The notes beneath the pieces were generated by a model. The model did not search any database, was not told where the DNA came from, and saw nothing but the letters and a program-made list of their open reading frames with translations. A stretch of DNA of 39,119 bases from Gymnopilus junonius (taxonomy: Eukaryota; Basidiomycota; Agaricomycetes; Agaricales; Galerinaceae), in assembly GCA_015501075.1 (NCBI GenBank), contig JADNYJ010000306.1, positions 1 to 39,119 on the forward strand, in the 5' to 3' direction. Positions 19,402 through 30,604 of this stretch are shown one piece after another. The first letter of the stretch is position 1. The number at the start of each line of letters is the position of its first letter. Position numbers and translations under genes: made by a program.

Positions 19402-20199
19402 TTAACGTCCCCACACACCTATTTCAACTTCTCCGGAGCTTCTTTCCATCATAGCATTCCAGTCTTTGTCGCGCATGTTTGGATTCACTTCTTCCCATTG
19501 TTCAAAAGGCTCCTTTTTCATAAACAAGGATATGTTCGACATTTGTCGGTCTTCGTAAAAAAGGGATTGCACTACAAGCCTCGATACCTATAGATGGATA
19601 TTAGCGCCAATTATTGGAATCTGTGGTTCTTGATGTCGACAATAAGAGAATTCCACGTACGTCATAGCTTTGGGTCGAGGAAAAATGATAACACTACCTC
19701 TCCGAACACCGTTAGAGGGGTCTTGAAGAAGCTCAACGTATTTGACCGTTTTTTTCCGACGACTGATTTCTGAAACCGGTCTAAAGACAAGCATTAACAT
19801 ATCTCCATCTCGCACGATGTTCCAATATTCGGGCGGCAACTCAGCCCACGGCGGCTTGGAAAATTCATATGCAGGTTTCGACGGCCTGTACCGGAAATAT
19901 GTGTTACGGAGCTTTTGTCCTGGCTGAACACTGTCGATGTATTCGCTTAGTTGGTGGAAGGCAATTTTATGGCTGCCTAAGTATGAGAAGATTTCAATAC
20001 GGAAGTAGTGTACGACACGAAGATTGCTCACTTGGTACGAGCATGGAAGGGGCACGACGACTTGTTGACGCAGACTGTAATTCACGCCGATGATAACTGT
20101 CCCAGGTAGGAGCGACATTTCTTTATATATGCCCGATAAGGTGCTATAGTCTTTTTGTACAACTGGACGCTCTGGGTCTTTCCCGGGCTGGTCAGTCAT
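19402..20199 (-). CDS. Copy E of the SYE family, intact except for two single-base deletions
   Basis: Exon 1 (20199-20032) runs from MTDQPGKDPERPVV to VVVPLPCSYQ and GTGAGC. Exon 2 (19976-19661) encodes KIAFHQLSEYI...TYFRYRPSKPAYEF...PPWAELPPEYWNIVRDGDMLMLVF...TVKYVELLQDPSNGVRRGSV. Exon 3 (19587-19402) encodes VSRLVVQSLFYEDRQMSNISLFM...DKDWNAMMERSSGEVEIGVWG. Exon 2 is 316 bp where copy A has 318. One base is missing in the A run of GCCATAAAATTG at its start and one in CCCAAAGC at its end. The rest is clean, so this may be a functional gene with two sequence errors, or a very young pseudogene. I list it as coding with that reservation. Confidence 0.55.
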
Positions 20200-20270
20200 G
20201 GTAAACAGGTGTGTAGTCGATGGTTTCAAAACTCAAGAGATGGATCCGACCAGGCAGATCTGGAAGGTGT

Positions 20271-20298
20271 ATCGGATGGTGGTGATGGTTCGTTCTGA
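20271..20298 (-). promoter_or_regulatory. Conserved upstream block of copy E
   Basis: The plus-strand ATCGGATGGTGGTGATGG followed by TTCGTTCT lies 72-99 bp before the start codon of copy E and matches the block of copy C in sequence and distance. Confidence 0.4.
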
Positions 20299-20619
20299 AA
20301 AAGTATTTTGCCTCAGAAGATATCGATGGCCCCAGATCAGGCACATTACGAAATGTGATGATTCCTACAATAGTCAACGGTCAATATTTTGATCCTTGCA
20401 GGATATTTTTATTTTGCGAATAGTGTGCACCAATGACAAGAGTTGAGCAAGAATCGTCTTTTCAATCAGTCGGAAGTATACGTACACTGAAAATGACAAG
20501 GACGATCATGAAAATTCTTTACCAGGCCTGCCGGAAGGTGGAGAAAGAAATTGAACTTGAATACGAGCTATTTACAAAAAAAGAAATTAAAACCATGCTT
20601 TACACCCTCCTCGCACGCT

Positions 20620-23541
20620 TCACCCCAAACCGGAAACAGAAGCAGAAGCAGACGAAGAAGAAGTACCTGCAACTGACGTCTGTCGATGCAGAGGAACCAA
20701 TGAAACGGAGGAAGAGGAGGAAACAGACGATCGATGGAGCTGGCTCTGGAAGTGCTGGTGCGGTTGCTGTTGCTGAACTTGCTGAGACTGAGACTGCGAC
20801 TGCGACTGGGCCTGTGATTGGAGATACGCAAACGACCCATCCTCCCTTCCCAGATCAACGTCTACTTCACTCCTCCTTCTCTTTCCGTTATTATTAATAA
20901 TATGACTCCTCCCATAGTGCGTATGCGTGCTGATGCTGCTGAAGCTATTCATATTCCCATTCACGTCTGGAACGACGATCTGCGGATCAATTTGTACCTC
21001 CACTCGTTCTCCCCTTTCCACCTCTTCTTCATCTTGTTCAAAATGCTGTATGACTTCCAGCTGGTACTGCTGATGCTCCTCCTCATCTCCGTCTGCTCCA
21101 AGCTGTGCATCACCACCATCGCCTCCCTCATCGTCATCACCAGCGATCTCCTCATTATCGAGCTCCTGTTCCTGGATTTCCACACCCTGTTCTTCACCAA
21201 CACCCAGCCCTTCCATCTCCTCCACGATCCTCACAACTTCATCCCACACCATCTTCACCTCCACCTCTCCTTCCTGCTGAATGTGGTTCAGGACCCCATC
21301 CCCATCCCCGGCCCCACCACTACCACCACCCTCAGCTGCACCCCGCACCGCCTCCTCCTCACACTGGATAACCTCATCATCCACCATATCCTGCAACTTC
21401 CTCAACGCACCCGAGAAGCCGCGCGTATCCGCCCCCTGGTCTTCTCTTAACCTCCTCTCGTGCGACCTCAGCGCTGACGTGGACAACGAGAGCTGCGCGA
21501 GGAAGGTGAGATAATGCTCTGGTTGACGGGGAAGCGGCTGATGCTCTTGCTGCCGTAAATATTGATGTCCATTCACATTTGCGTTCGAGTGTGAATTTGA
21601 AGCCTGAGAGGCCTGAGATGCAGCCAGAGCAGTGATCAACACATCCTTCCATACAGCCGCGAACGAATGGAACTGCAAAAACGCGCCCTTCCACTCCTCC
21701 TTCTCTTCTTCCATAGCGTTCATCTCAGCGTGCAAGGAAGCTGTGGTCTCTTCTTCCGATTTACAGTCGCACGTCTTGGTATTGGTAGTGTCGTTGTTGG
21801 CGATGGTGGTTTCGTTGCTCGGCCCGACTCCTCCAGCTTGAGCAGGAGTAGCAGGCGCCGCCACAGGTGCTGGTGCCGATCCCGCTTCCGCTGGTGCTGC
21901 GCCCGTACCATTGCCATTGCCAGTGGTAGTGGTGGCAGTAGTCGCTGATGAATCTGTACCATTAGCTTGTGGCTGTGCTACATCCCTCGCCGACTTCTGC
22001 GGTGATTTTTGCGGAGACATGGATTTCTGAGGCGACTTGCTCTTGCTCTTGTTCTTCCCCGGATCCAACACCGCCTTCACCCCGGCTCTCCCACCCCCAT
22101 TCTCCACCAGCTTCCTCAACTCGCGTTCTAGTTCGGTGGTCTTGCCCCTCCCAGCGAGCTTGAGCAGTTTCTTGACGACTCTGTTGCGTTCTTTCTCTTG
22201 TTCGACGGGGTCAGTTTCGTCCTCTTCTTCACGCTCTTCTTCATGGTGCATTTCTCCTCCTTGCGCATGTTGTTCTTGTTGTTGAGTTTGTTGTTGTTGT
22301 TGCTCTCCTCCAGCGCCGACGCTCCTCTGTGCTGCATCGACTTCCTTGTGTGCCTCCGGACCCACGTCCCGTTCGCGCTGCTGGTGTTCATGTTCACTTT
22401 CGTGATCGTGGCCTTGACGCTCCTCATGTTCATGTTCCCTCCCTTGCTCGCCCTCCATCTCCATCTCCATCTCCTGATCACTCTCCTCAGGCAACGGCGA
22501 TGGCGTAGGCGAGACTGAATACCTAGGCCTCCGAATGAAATTTGATGGGCCTGGGATATGTTGATTTCCGTCTGCACCAGGAACAGGAATAGCGTTAGGA
22601 CCAGGACCAGGACCTGAATTGCCAGCGCCAGCGCCACCAGTACCACCAGCATCACCACCGGCAGAGGCATCAGCACCAGCAGCGGCACCTTCACCAGCAC
22701 CACTACCAGCACCACCACCAGCACCAGCACCAGCACCACCATCATTAGCAGCAGCAGCAGCAGGAGTACCTGCAGTCGACGATTGAGCTTGGGCTCGGAC
22801 TTGTGCCTGAACCTGAACCTGCTGGCGCCCCTCCGACCCGGCCTCTCCCCATACACGTCTTCATCTTCAGACGACGAGGAGGAAGAAGAGGAAAAATCCC
22901 TAATACTCGGCCCTTGGCCTTTCACACGCGGAGGCTGCACTCTGATACCATACACCCGCTGCCGTGGTGGTTTCTTCGCTTTTGGCTGGGGCTGGGGCTG
23001 GGGCTGCGGTTGGGATTGGGATTGGGATTGAGGTTGAGGCTGCGGTTGCGGTTGCGGTTGCGGTTGAGGGTGGGATTGGGATGATTGGGCTGATTGGGAC
23101 CGAGCTTGCGCATTTGACTTGGCGGTTGCAGTTGGATCCACAGCAGGAAGCGCAGAAGCCGACGCTGATCCTAAAGAAAAGAGAGAAGAAATGAAAATCA
23201 TCAGCATCAGCAGTGTTCGTCTTCAATCCAACGCAAACTAACCGTTAAACCTGTACTGCTTGGCTGTTGGCGTCTTCTTGGTGGTGTAGGTTATGATTGT
23301 CTTGTTGGGTTTTTCTTTTTCTTTGCCTTTGCCTTTATTCTTGGAATTGGCAGCGGAGGCTGAGATGGAGACCGATGCCGACACTGAGCGAGATCCGGAT
23401 CCAGTGCGTGAACCACCACCACCACCACCACCATTTCCAGCAGTAGAAACCGACCCACTGGCCCGTTTAGCCGCAGACCCCGCACCCGCACCCTCATTTA
23501 CATCCACGTCCATCGGATCTTCACCCTCTTCATCCTCTTCT

Positions 23542-23594
<53 letters not shown>

Positions 23595-26500
23595 GCTACT
23601 ACTCCCCGTCGAATCAAACAATGCCTTCTTCCTCTTCTTCTTCCCGCCCTCCTTCATCCTCCTCTCCTCCTCCCTCTTCTCCTCCTCCGTCTTTTCCCCC
23701 TCTTCGGCTTACCCAACCACTTGCCCGTCGCACCCACCCCAAACAGCCCCTTCCGCGTCCTCTTCTTCACCCCAAGGATCCGGAGCGCCTTCTCCGTGCC
23801 TTCCCGGCCCAGTCGGGCTAGGTAGGTGTTGTAATTGGATTCTGCACCGAGGTTGAACCAGAACCGGACCCCGAAGCAGATTTGGAAGGAGAGGAAAGGG
23901 CGATGGTTGCACGTAGCCCAGAAGCGGGTGAGGAGGGGGAGAGAAGGAGGAGCTGTTCGAGGTAGTAGAGCTTTTGGCGGGGGCAGGCGGAGCGTCGCGT
24001 GCGGCAGCCGCTGCAGGACAGGTCGCGGGTGGAGAGACATTTTTGGGTGCGGCGGGTGCACATTTCACAGTTCTAGAAGGGGATAGAAAAAAAGGGGTGT
24101 GGTTAGCTGATGAACGAGGCTGAAAGTAACGAATACAGGATGACATGGGAAGGAAGATGCGAATAGGAAATAGGAATTTGAAAATAACGTAGAATGAAAC
24201 GCAAGATGCATTGAATGATAGAAAAGAAAAAAAAGCATGCTTGCTCGTCATGCACGCACGTATATACACATTCATATACATATACATGTAAAAGGATCAA
24301 AAAAGGATCAAAAAAAGAAAGGGGCACATACAGGATGCTTTGCCAAAAACTCTTGGGCATTCGGCAGCGTCTTCTTGATGCCTTCGAGCTGCTTCACGAA
24401 CGCCAGCTCTTCTTGATGCGTCAGACCCGTGTCGGTATCTGTATTCGGACCACCTACGGGCGCCGATGCCGACGCAGAGGCAGCAGCAGACGGCTTGCTG
24501 GTACCACCACCACCACCCACCCTCTCTCTCTCCTTCCCCATGAGCTCCCCTTCCTCTTCCTCCTCCTCTCCTCCCTCTCCTTCTGCCTCTCCTCCCTATC
24601 CTCCCGCCTCTCCTCCTTTTCCTTCCGTCTCTTCTCCCTCGCCTTCCGCCTCTCCTCCTTCCTCAACACCGCCTTCTTATCCACCAACCCCCTCTCCTGC
24701 TCCACCCGCCTCAAATCCTCCCGCCTGGCTTTCCCCTCCCGGGGCCGGGGATCCCGCCCCCCGCCCACGCCGTGCGCTTGGTATTGGGCCGATACAAGTC
24801 GCAGAACTGCAGTCGCTCGTCGTCGCTGGATATACTTGTCAGAGAGGGGCTGGGGTTGCTGGTGGGGTAGGAAATTATGGCAGGTTTGTAGGGCACGGAG
24901 GTGGGGTTGGCGTTGGAGGTGGAGTTGGCGTTGGCGTTGGGATTGGTGGGGTCATTGTTGTTGTTGTTCCTGCTGCTATTGCTGTTGTTCAAGGCAGAGA
25001 TGGAGGGGATGTTAGACACGGAGTTGGAAATGGAGAAGAAGGGCTGGTCTTCATCTGAGGAATCTGCGTTGACAGTGGATATAGGGGTGAGGGGGTCATC
25101 GTCCTCGTTATTGTATGAACCTGGGCGGCCATGGGGGTTGGGATGAGAGGATGACGGCGAGGGCGTGTGGGATTGGAGCAGACGCGGGTTGATGGTCGTC
25201 TGGAGGTGTAATTGAGGCTGTGGCGGTTGTACTCGGAGCTGTGCCTGCTGTGGTTGTGCTTGGAGTTGTAATTGTGGTTCAAGTTGGAGTTGAGGTTGAG
25301 ATTGAGGTTCATGTTCGCTTTCACGATCGTGTTGAATTCTACGATTCTGATCATCCTGGTTTTGACTTTGGCTTTGACTATGGTTGTCGTGATGGTTTTC
25401 TTGAATGCCATCACGTTCATGTCCATTATGCCGTTGACCCTCTGCATCTACAGTCGACGACGAAGAAGGGGCGTTGTCGTTTTCAAGTTCAAGTTCATGT
25501 TCGTGCTCATGTCGATCCCCAAGTCCATGCCCAACCTCAAGCTCATCCACAGGCGTATACCGATCCATGTCCATCCCCATCCCCGTCTCAGGCGTATATC
25601 GCCCCAGATCCATCCCGAATGAGGTTGGATTGCTATCATCATCATGATTGTGGCCGTGGTCGTGGTAGTGGCTTTGAGTTGAAGTTTGACTTTGACTTTG
25701 ACTTTGATCTTGATGAAGATCATGGTCGTGACTATGAACACGGTCATAACTATGACTGCGATGCCGATCATGCGAAGGCTGGGTGATCGGCGTAACCGTC
25801 ATCTCCCCTGCGGACGAAGAATCCGAGCCGAGCTCCATATCCTGCTCTTGTTCTTGCTCTCCTTTCCGTTTCCGTTCGCGTTCTTTTCCTTCCTCCTCCT
25901 CCTCCTCCTCCTCTTCTCGTTTATCCAGCGCTCCCAATCCAAGTCCAAGTCCAAGTGTTAGCCCCAGCCCTTGTGTTTTTCCCAATCCCCCTCCTGGCCC
26001 CGCCCCCGCCCCACCTTCAGCCGACCCACGTCCCAGTGTCATCCCCGACTCCACCGGCTCACGACCAGGAACAGGAATCGGAATTGGATCAGAGGGAGGC
26101 AACGAATCAGGAAACAAAACAGGCGAAAACGCAGGTGGGGAAGGCGTATTTCTCTCCGGCGGGTCTGTTTCCATCTGAGCTTGTATCTGCATTTGTATTT
26201 GCATCTGGGCTGGCGTTGGCGTTGGCGTTGGCGTTGGAGGGGTAGGTTGGGGTGTTGGAGGAATAGGCATAGATTGGGCAGTGGGTTGGACTGCAGGTTG
26301 GACAGTGGGTAGGTTTACAAGTGTTGCAGCTGAAGGTTGTCGCTGAGGAGCAGGAGCAGGAACAGGGCGAGCTGAAGACACAGACGGAACGGGAGGAAGA
26401 GGCGGTGGGGAAACCTTGGGAGGCTGAGGCTGAGGCTGAGGCTGGGGTTGAGGTCCAAGTTGAAGTTGAGGTACAGACACGTTCTTCCCCGCTATAAATG

Positions 26501-27518
26501 GAGCCGATATCGATGTGGATGCCACAGCCGATGAAGCCGATGGTACCGATACCGCTGCAGAGGTGGATGCAGATGCGGTCGGTTTGGGCGCAATCGACTG
26601 GGACGCAGAAATAGTCGGTTTGGACGCAGAAGCCGAAACCTGAGGTTGAACCTGATGTTGAAGTTGAGGTTGAGAGTACGGACGAACTCCCGGACCGGAT
26701 AACGTCAGATCCTGGGGATTAATGCCAATATTCGCATGCACGATCGCATTGACACTTCTCGAGCTGACACTCGACCTCGACGCACTACTCGCGGCCGCGG
26801 TCGCAGCCCCATTCGACACTGGACCTGTCGTCCTCGGCCCACCTGTCGTCGTCGTTGGCGGAGGCGTCGGAAGCGAATTATACCGATTCAAATTCATGTT
26901 CGAGTTCATATTTGGATTGACGTTCAACCCCACATTTCTACGAGCCTGAGCCTGAGCCTGGCCTGCCGTTGCAGGGTTCCCAGGTGGGCTGTTCTGGGGG
27001 TTCTGGCGCTGAGGGTTCTGGTTCTGGTTCACCAGCACCTGTGGCATACCAGGGTGGTATGGCTGGATCCCATAGTGGCCCCCGAGGTACTGCGCGAGCT
27101 GCAGGACCTGCGCTTGCGCGTGGGCGTGTGCCTGGGCGAGGGAGAACGGGGGCGGGAGTGGAGGCACGTGGAAATTCGCGCTGGGATTGGGATTGGGATT
27201 GGGGGTGAAATTGGGTTGGCCGTGTGCGTTTGGATGGCCGTGTGCGTTGGCATGAAGGGGTGCATTGGGATTAGCATTAACATTAACCGGTGTATGGGTG
27301 GTTACATTCGCGTTTGGATTGGAATTGGAATTGGAATTGGGAGTGGCTTTAGCATTATCGTTAGCGTTAAGGTTCGCGTTGGGATTGGGATTGGAAGGCG
27401 CACTGCCAGAAGTAGGGTTCGAATCGGCGGTATTGCTGCCAGGTTGACCTGGGGGCATAAGGCGATAAGCCTGGTACAAGTCGAATATGTTGAGCGGGTA
27501 GCGATATCTATCCCCCAT
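20620..27518 (-). CDS. Giant low-complexity protein with a Zn2Cys6-like cluster, frame interrupted
   Basis: A chain of long minus-strand frames reads as one gene of roughly 2,000 codons. Block 1 (27518 to about 24750) is Asn/Pro/Gln/Ser-rich, starts MGDRYRYPLNIFDLYQAYRL and ends LQFCDLYRPNTKRTAW. A Lys/Glu/Arg helix follows (24740-24560), then QEELAFVKQLEGIKKTLP near 24400. After a 259 bp intron (24073-24331) comes NCEMCTRRTQKC-x7-CSGCRTRRSAC, an exact C-x2-C-x6-C-x7-C-x2-C-x6-C Zn2Cys6 spacing. Then a basic segment, an SE-dipeptide tract, a 72 bp intron (23171-23242), QP repeats and a Gln/His/Glu-rich C-terminus ending at 20620. The cluster suggests a DNA-binding regulator, though the N-terminal placement usual for Zn2Cys6 factors is not seen. 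Four frame changes, each equal to one lost base, lie beside G/A runs. Confidence 0.55.
23530..23600. repeat. CACTCT hexamer tract coding for Ser-Glu repeats
   Basis: Tandem hexamers of the type cactct encode SESESE on the minus strand within the giant gene. Confidence 0.8.
23985..24072 (-). other. Zn2Cys6-like cysteine cluster
   Basis: Directly after the AG at 24073-24074, six Cys occur with spacing 2-6-7-2-6 and many Arg/Lys, followed by PRQKLYYLEQLL. This matches the binuclear zinc cluster consensus of fungal transcription factors. It sits mid-protein within a low-complexity host. Confidence 0.65.
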
Positions 27519-28655
27519 TACGTTTCACACCACCCAAATGCCACTCAGTGGTACTGATGGCGATGAATCGCGGGGAACCTGTATGGATGATCAGATTTAC
27601 AGATTTTTTCCGTCTCCTTCCTTTCTTTTTCGCCACTGACAGGATCGGGTAGGAGGTCGGGCAGAATACCGAAGGGTGTCGAGTACCTTCAAGTAAAGCA
27701 AGAATGGCGTAGTGTAAACAAAGTACGTGTGCGTGTGTGTGTGGGCAGAGTGTACAAATGCAAGTTACAACGTCACGGAACCTAAAGAAGCCAAAGACCA
27801 GACGGAAGACAATGCATGTCAAAGATTTTTTTAAGTTAGATGAACTCGAAAACAAACCCACAAACCTTGTTCTGAATCTGAATGAACCCAACGCAGTGCA
27901 CGCACAACCTCGACGGCAATAGCGACAAGCCCCAGAGAAAACGGGATATCTGACCCGAAAACCGAAAGAAAGAGCCACCCTGGTAAGGGGTCGTCGCGTT
28001 GGGCGAGTTCTGTTTGGCTGGAAATTGATCGCCTCACAAACCGGGTTCGAACTCAGCTTACTGAGTCCGACGCGCGGATCGATCTTTAATCGCACACCTC
28101 TCTTCTTCTTTCATGGATGAATTAAATAGAAAATGTAAACCAAACAGCCCGAGCAGTCTCTATTTCTCCTCGTTGGAGTTGCATTGTTCAATGTGCAACG
28201 ACTTACACAAAATTTTATGTCGTGCACGTGTTGGGCATTGTGCATCACATGCTTGGACTATTTCTGTCAAGGCCTCAGGCTTTCACTCTTTGCTAAATCT
28301 TTGATTGAACCACTCGAATCTTGAGGCGGATTTCGTCGTGCATTTCATTATAGGCAACGCAACCAGCAGAAAATAACTCGAAAGCTCAGTTTCACTGGGG
28401 CGATAAGGCAATCATATTCCGACCTGGACTTTTCAAGAACGAACTTTGGATCGTTCGCCTGTCGAAACGCGCCCCTGCGTGTCCGCCTGGTCTAGACTTG
28501 GCCATAATGACATCGTGCGTGTGAATCCGCTTGTAGCCTAAATATAGCTTTCCCCATTCCGGTCTGCACACGCATTCAAATCTTGCTCTGAACCACCATC
28601 AGCTCTCTTGTTCGATTCTCCTCATCATCTACGCAAATATATTTTGTTATTCATC
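27519..28655. other. Divergent promoter region between the giant gene and copy F
   Basis: No supported gene. A minus-strand frame spanning 28095-27508 is low in recognisable features and most likely is 5' untranslated sequence of the giant gene. A GT/TG microsatellite lies near 27726-27745. An AATATAG at about 28541 lies 110 bp before copy F and may act as its TATA element. Confidence 0.45.
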
Positions 28656-29450
28656 ATGACAGCAACAGTACTGGATGAAGATTTAATGAGAGATTTGCGA
28701 AAAATCCATAGCCTTCGTCCCGCGTCAGGCAAGGTGATTATTTCAGTGGCGGACAAGGATCTGGTGCATCATCACGTCGTTGTTCCCGTACCAAAGTCAT
28801 ATGAGGTATTCCTGTATTTCATACTTTCATTTTTTCGGCCAGCAGTCTTACTGACCACTTCAACTACCCAGGCGGCTAAATCAGTCGCCTTTGATGCCCT
28901 CGGCCACCACCTATGCGTTTCTCCCATCTCGACACGAAACTCCCCCTTGGAAGAGGCATTCTTCCACTATGCACTATTGTCGTCCGCCGGGGATGTCGTT
29001 TGGTCTAGACTTCCTCCTGAGTTCTGGACAGACGTCATCGGTGACGGTGATGAGCTGAGATTGCTCATTCAGCCACCTGCGCCTTTGGATTGGACTCGAG
29101 ATGGAGGGAGACTTGCAAAATTTCTGTTACTTGAGCCGGAAGAAAGTGTTGCGGAGTCGGAGAGTGTGATTATCCCTCTTCCTAGGTCTTATGAAGTGCG
29201 TTTGGCTTGCCTATATAGTACACTTCTAAAATTCCTTTCGCAGGACGCACGTCGTTTTGCTCTGACGACATTCTACAAACGGTACCCTACCCGAGGCGTT
29301 GATTTGCGCATACGCAAGCATGTCGGTGGATCACCAAAATGGGTTACTGTGGATTCACGCCTTGAGAGGGACTGGCTAGGACATTTTGATGATATATTCA
29401 AGACCGAAACATACGCGGAGATTGGAGTCGATGGTAATAGACTCCTTTAG
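28656..29450 (+). CDS. Copy F of the tandem two-domain SYE family
   Basis: Exons 28656-28805, 28872-29195 and 29244-29450 give 226 residues. Introns are 66 and 48 bp. The first is a multiple of three with no stop, so unspliced reading stays open; the spliced form is chosen because it matches all siblings. Half 1: KVIISVADKDLVHHHVVVPV and PKSYE | AAKSVAFDALGHHL...AFFHY...DVVWSRLPPEFWTDVIGDGDELRLLI. Half 2: AKFLLLEPEESVAESESVII and PLPRSYE | DARRFALTTFYKR...WVTVDSRLERDWLGHFDDI...YAEIGV. The N-terminal QPGK motif is replaced by MTATVLDEDLMRDL. This is one of the best preserved copies. Convergent with copy G. Confidence 0.75.
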   Translation: MTATVLDEDLMRDLRKIHSLRPASGKVIISVADKDLVHHHVVVPVPKSYEVFLYFILSFFRPAVLLTTSTTQAAKSVAFDALGHHLCVSPISTRNSPLEEAFFHYALLSSAGDVVWSRLPPEFWTDVIGDGDELRLLIQPPAPLDWTRDGGRLAKFLLLEPEESVAESESVIIPLPRSYEVRLACLYSTLLKFLSQDARRFALTTFYKRYPTRGVDLRIRKHVGGSPKWVTVDSRLERDWLGHFDDIFKTETYAEIGVDGNRLL

Positions 29451-29781
29451 CGCAAAACTTCTTGTTCATACCAATGTCACTCATTTTAAGATTACATTTC
29501 ACATTTCCTGTTGATTTTCCTGTAAGGCTACGCCCGATAGGAATGTCAGGAACTGCCCGTCCATCACACTTGCCAGGCAACCTAGCTATTAAAACCGCAC
29601 CCCAATCCCTACATCTTTCTCATGCCCTTTCGTCACAGACATCTATTCTTTGATCTTAAACAAACATGTGTGTTAGTCTCTGGGTGTTCGGATAGAAATG
29701 ACTCTGAGCGACCCTGAGTTTTCACATTTATTAAAATCCAATCGTGTATGCTGCCATATTGCTACTATTTGGGACATTCAG

Positions 29782-30312
29782 TCACGATGTAGCGTCCACC
29801 CGGTAGCCCAACGGCTCGAATACGCTTGAAACCGGGGAGGCCCTACTGCTCCATATCGGTCTCTCAATGCTTGCTTCATCCGAGTCTATGGCTGGCTTAA
29901 CACACAGCTTGAGATGGTCTCCATCCTTCACGATCTCCTTCCAAAATTCGGGGGGCAGCTTTGCCCACACAGGGTACCATCGATGGATTTCATTCCATAT
30001 TCAAGTATGCAGCCTCCAGCAATAATTAGCCTCTTTGAGGAAGTATTCGCCCAACTGATCAAAAGCGATCGCTAACGCTGCCTACAAAGATCGCAATCGC
30101 GAAATGAGGGTCTGAATCATCACGTTCTGAAAAACAATGCTTACGTCGTAAGAATTTGGAATGGGCACTACAAGATGATGTTCCTTCTGCTCGTTGTCTG
30201 GTACTGAGATAAGGATTTTTCCAGGTGGAATCGTATCGTCGTATAACCTCCGCAAGGGAGTGGTTTGCTGTCCAACTTCTGAGTCTCCGTCCTTTCCAGG
30301 TTGGTCGGTCAT
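29782..30312 (-). pseudogene. Copy G of the SYE family, truncated and frameshifted
   Basis: Exon 1 (30312-30145) is perfect: MTDQPGKDGDSEVG...KILISVPDNEQKEHHLVVPIP and NSYD, then a 63 bp intron (30082-30144). Exon 2 starts AALAIAFDQLGEYF like copy B. Compared with B it has one base fewer in TACTTGAA (B: TACTTTGAA), one fewer in GGTACCCTGTG, and one further shift in between. It then resumes VWAKLPPEFWKEIVKDGDHLKLCVKP. The reading ends at a stop near 29782 and no second half is found downstream, so domain 2 is lost. Closest to copy B by eye. Confidence 0.7.
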
Positions 30313-30604
30313 TGATGTTGGGAGTTATGATATGTCCGACTTTCGACAGAAGGGATGTGATGAACCAGAGCAAGGTGCCTCGCCTCAGATCAAAGTATTT
30401 TTGAATCTAATCACCTCTATTAGTGATCTGACAAGCTGTGTGCACGCGGGAAACTGGATCTTCCCGACAGCGCCTCAGAGTAAAGGTAAGGTTGTTGAGT
30501 AGGACAAACCCAATCGAAATTCGATGCGAATTTATCTTAAGTTGACGTCTGGTGTGAACCACGGTCATCCTTATATATGTCTAAATCTCGAAGGCGCAGG
30601 CCAG

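Noticed and set aside
20818..27557. Many long plus-strand frames antisense to the giant gene
   Set aside because: They arise because the repeat-rich minus-strand coding sequence has few stops on the other strand; none has a sensible start, splice pattern or motif.
27508..28095. 195-codon minus-strand frame upstream of the giant gene
   Set aside because: No ATG-led motif, mixed basic and hydrophobic content, and placement upstream of the giant gene's ATG; more likely untranslated sequence.
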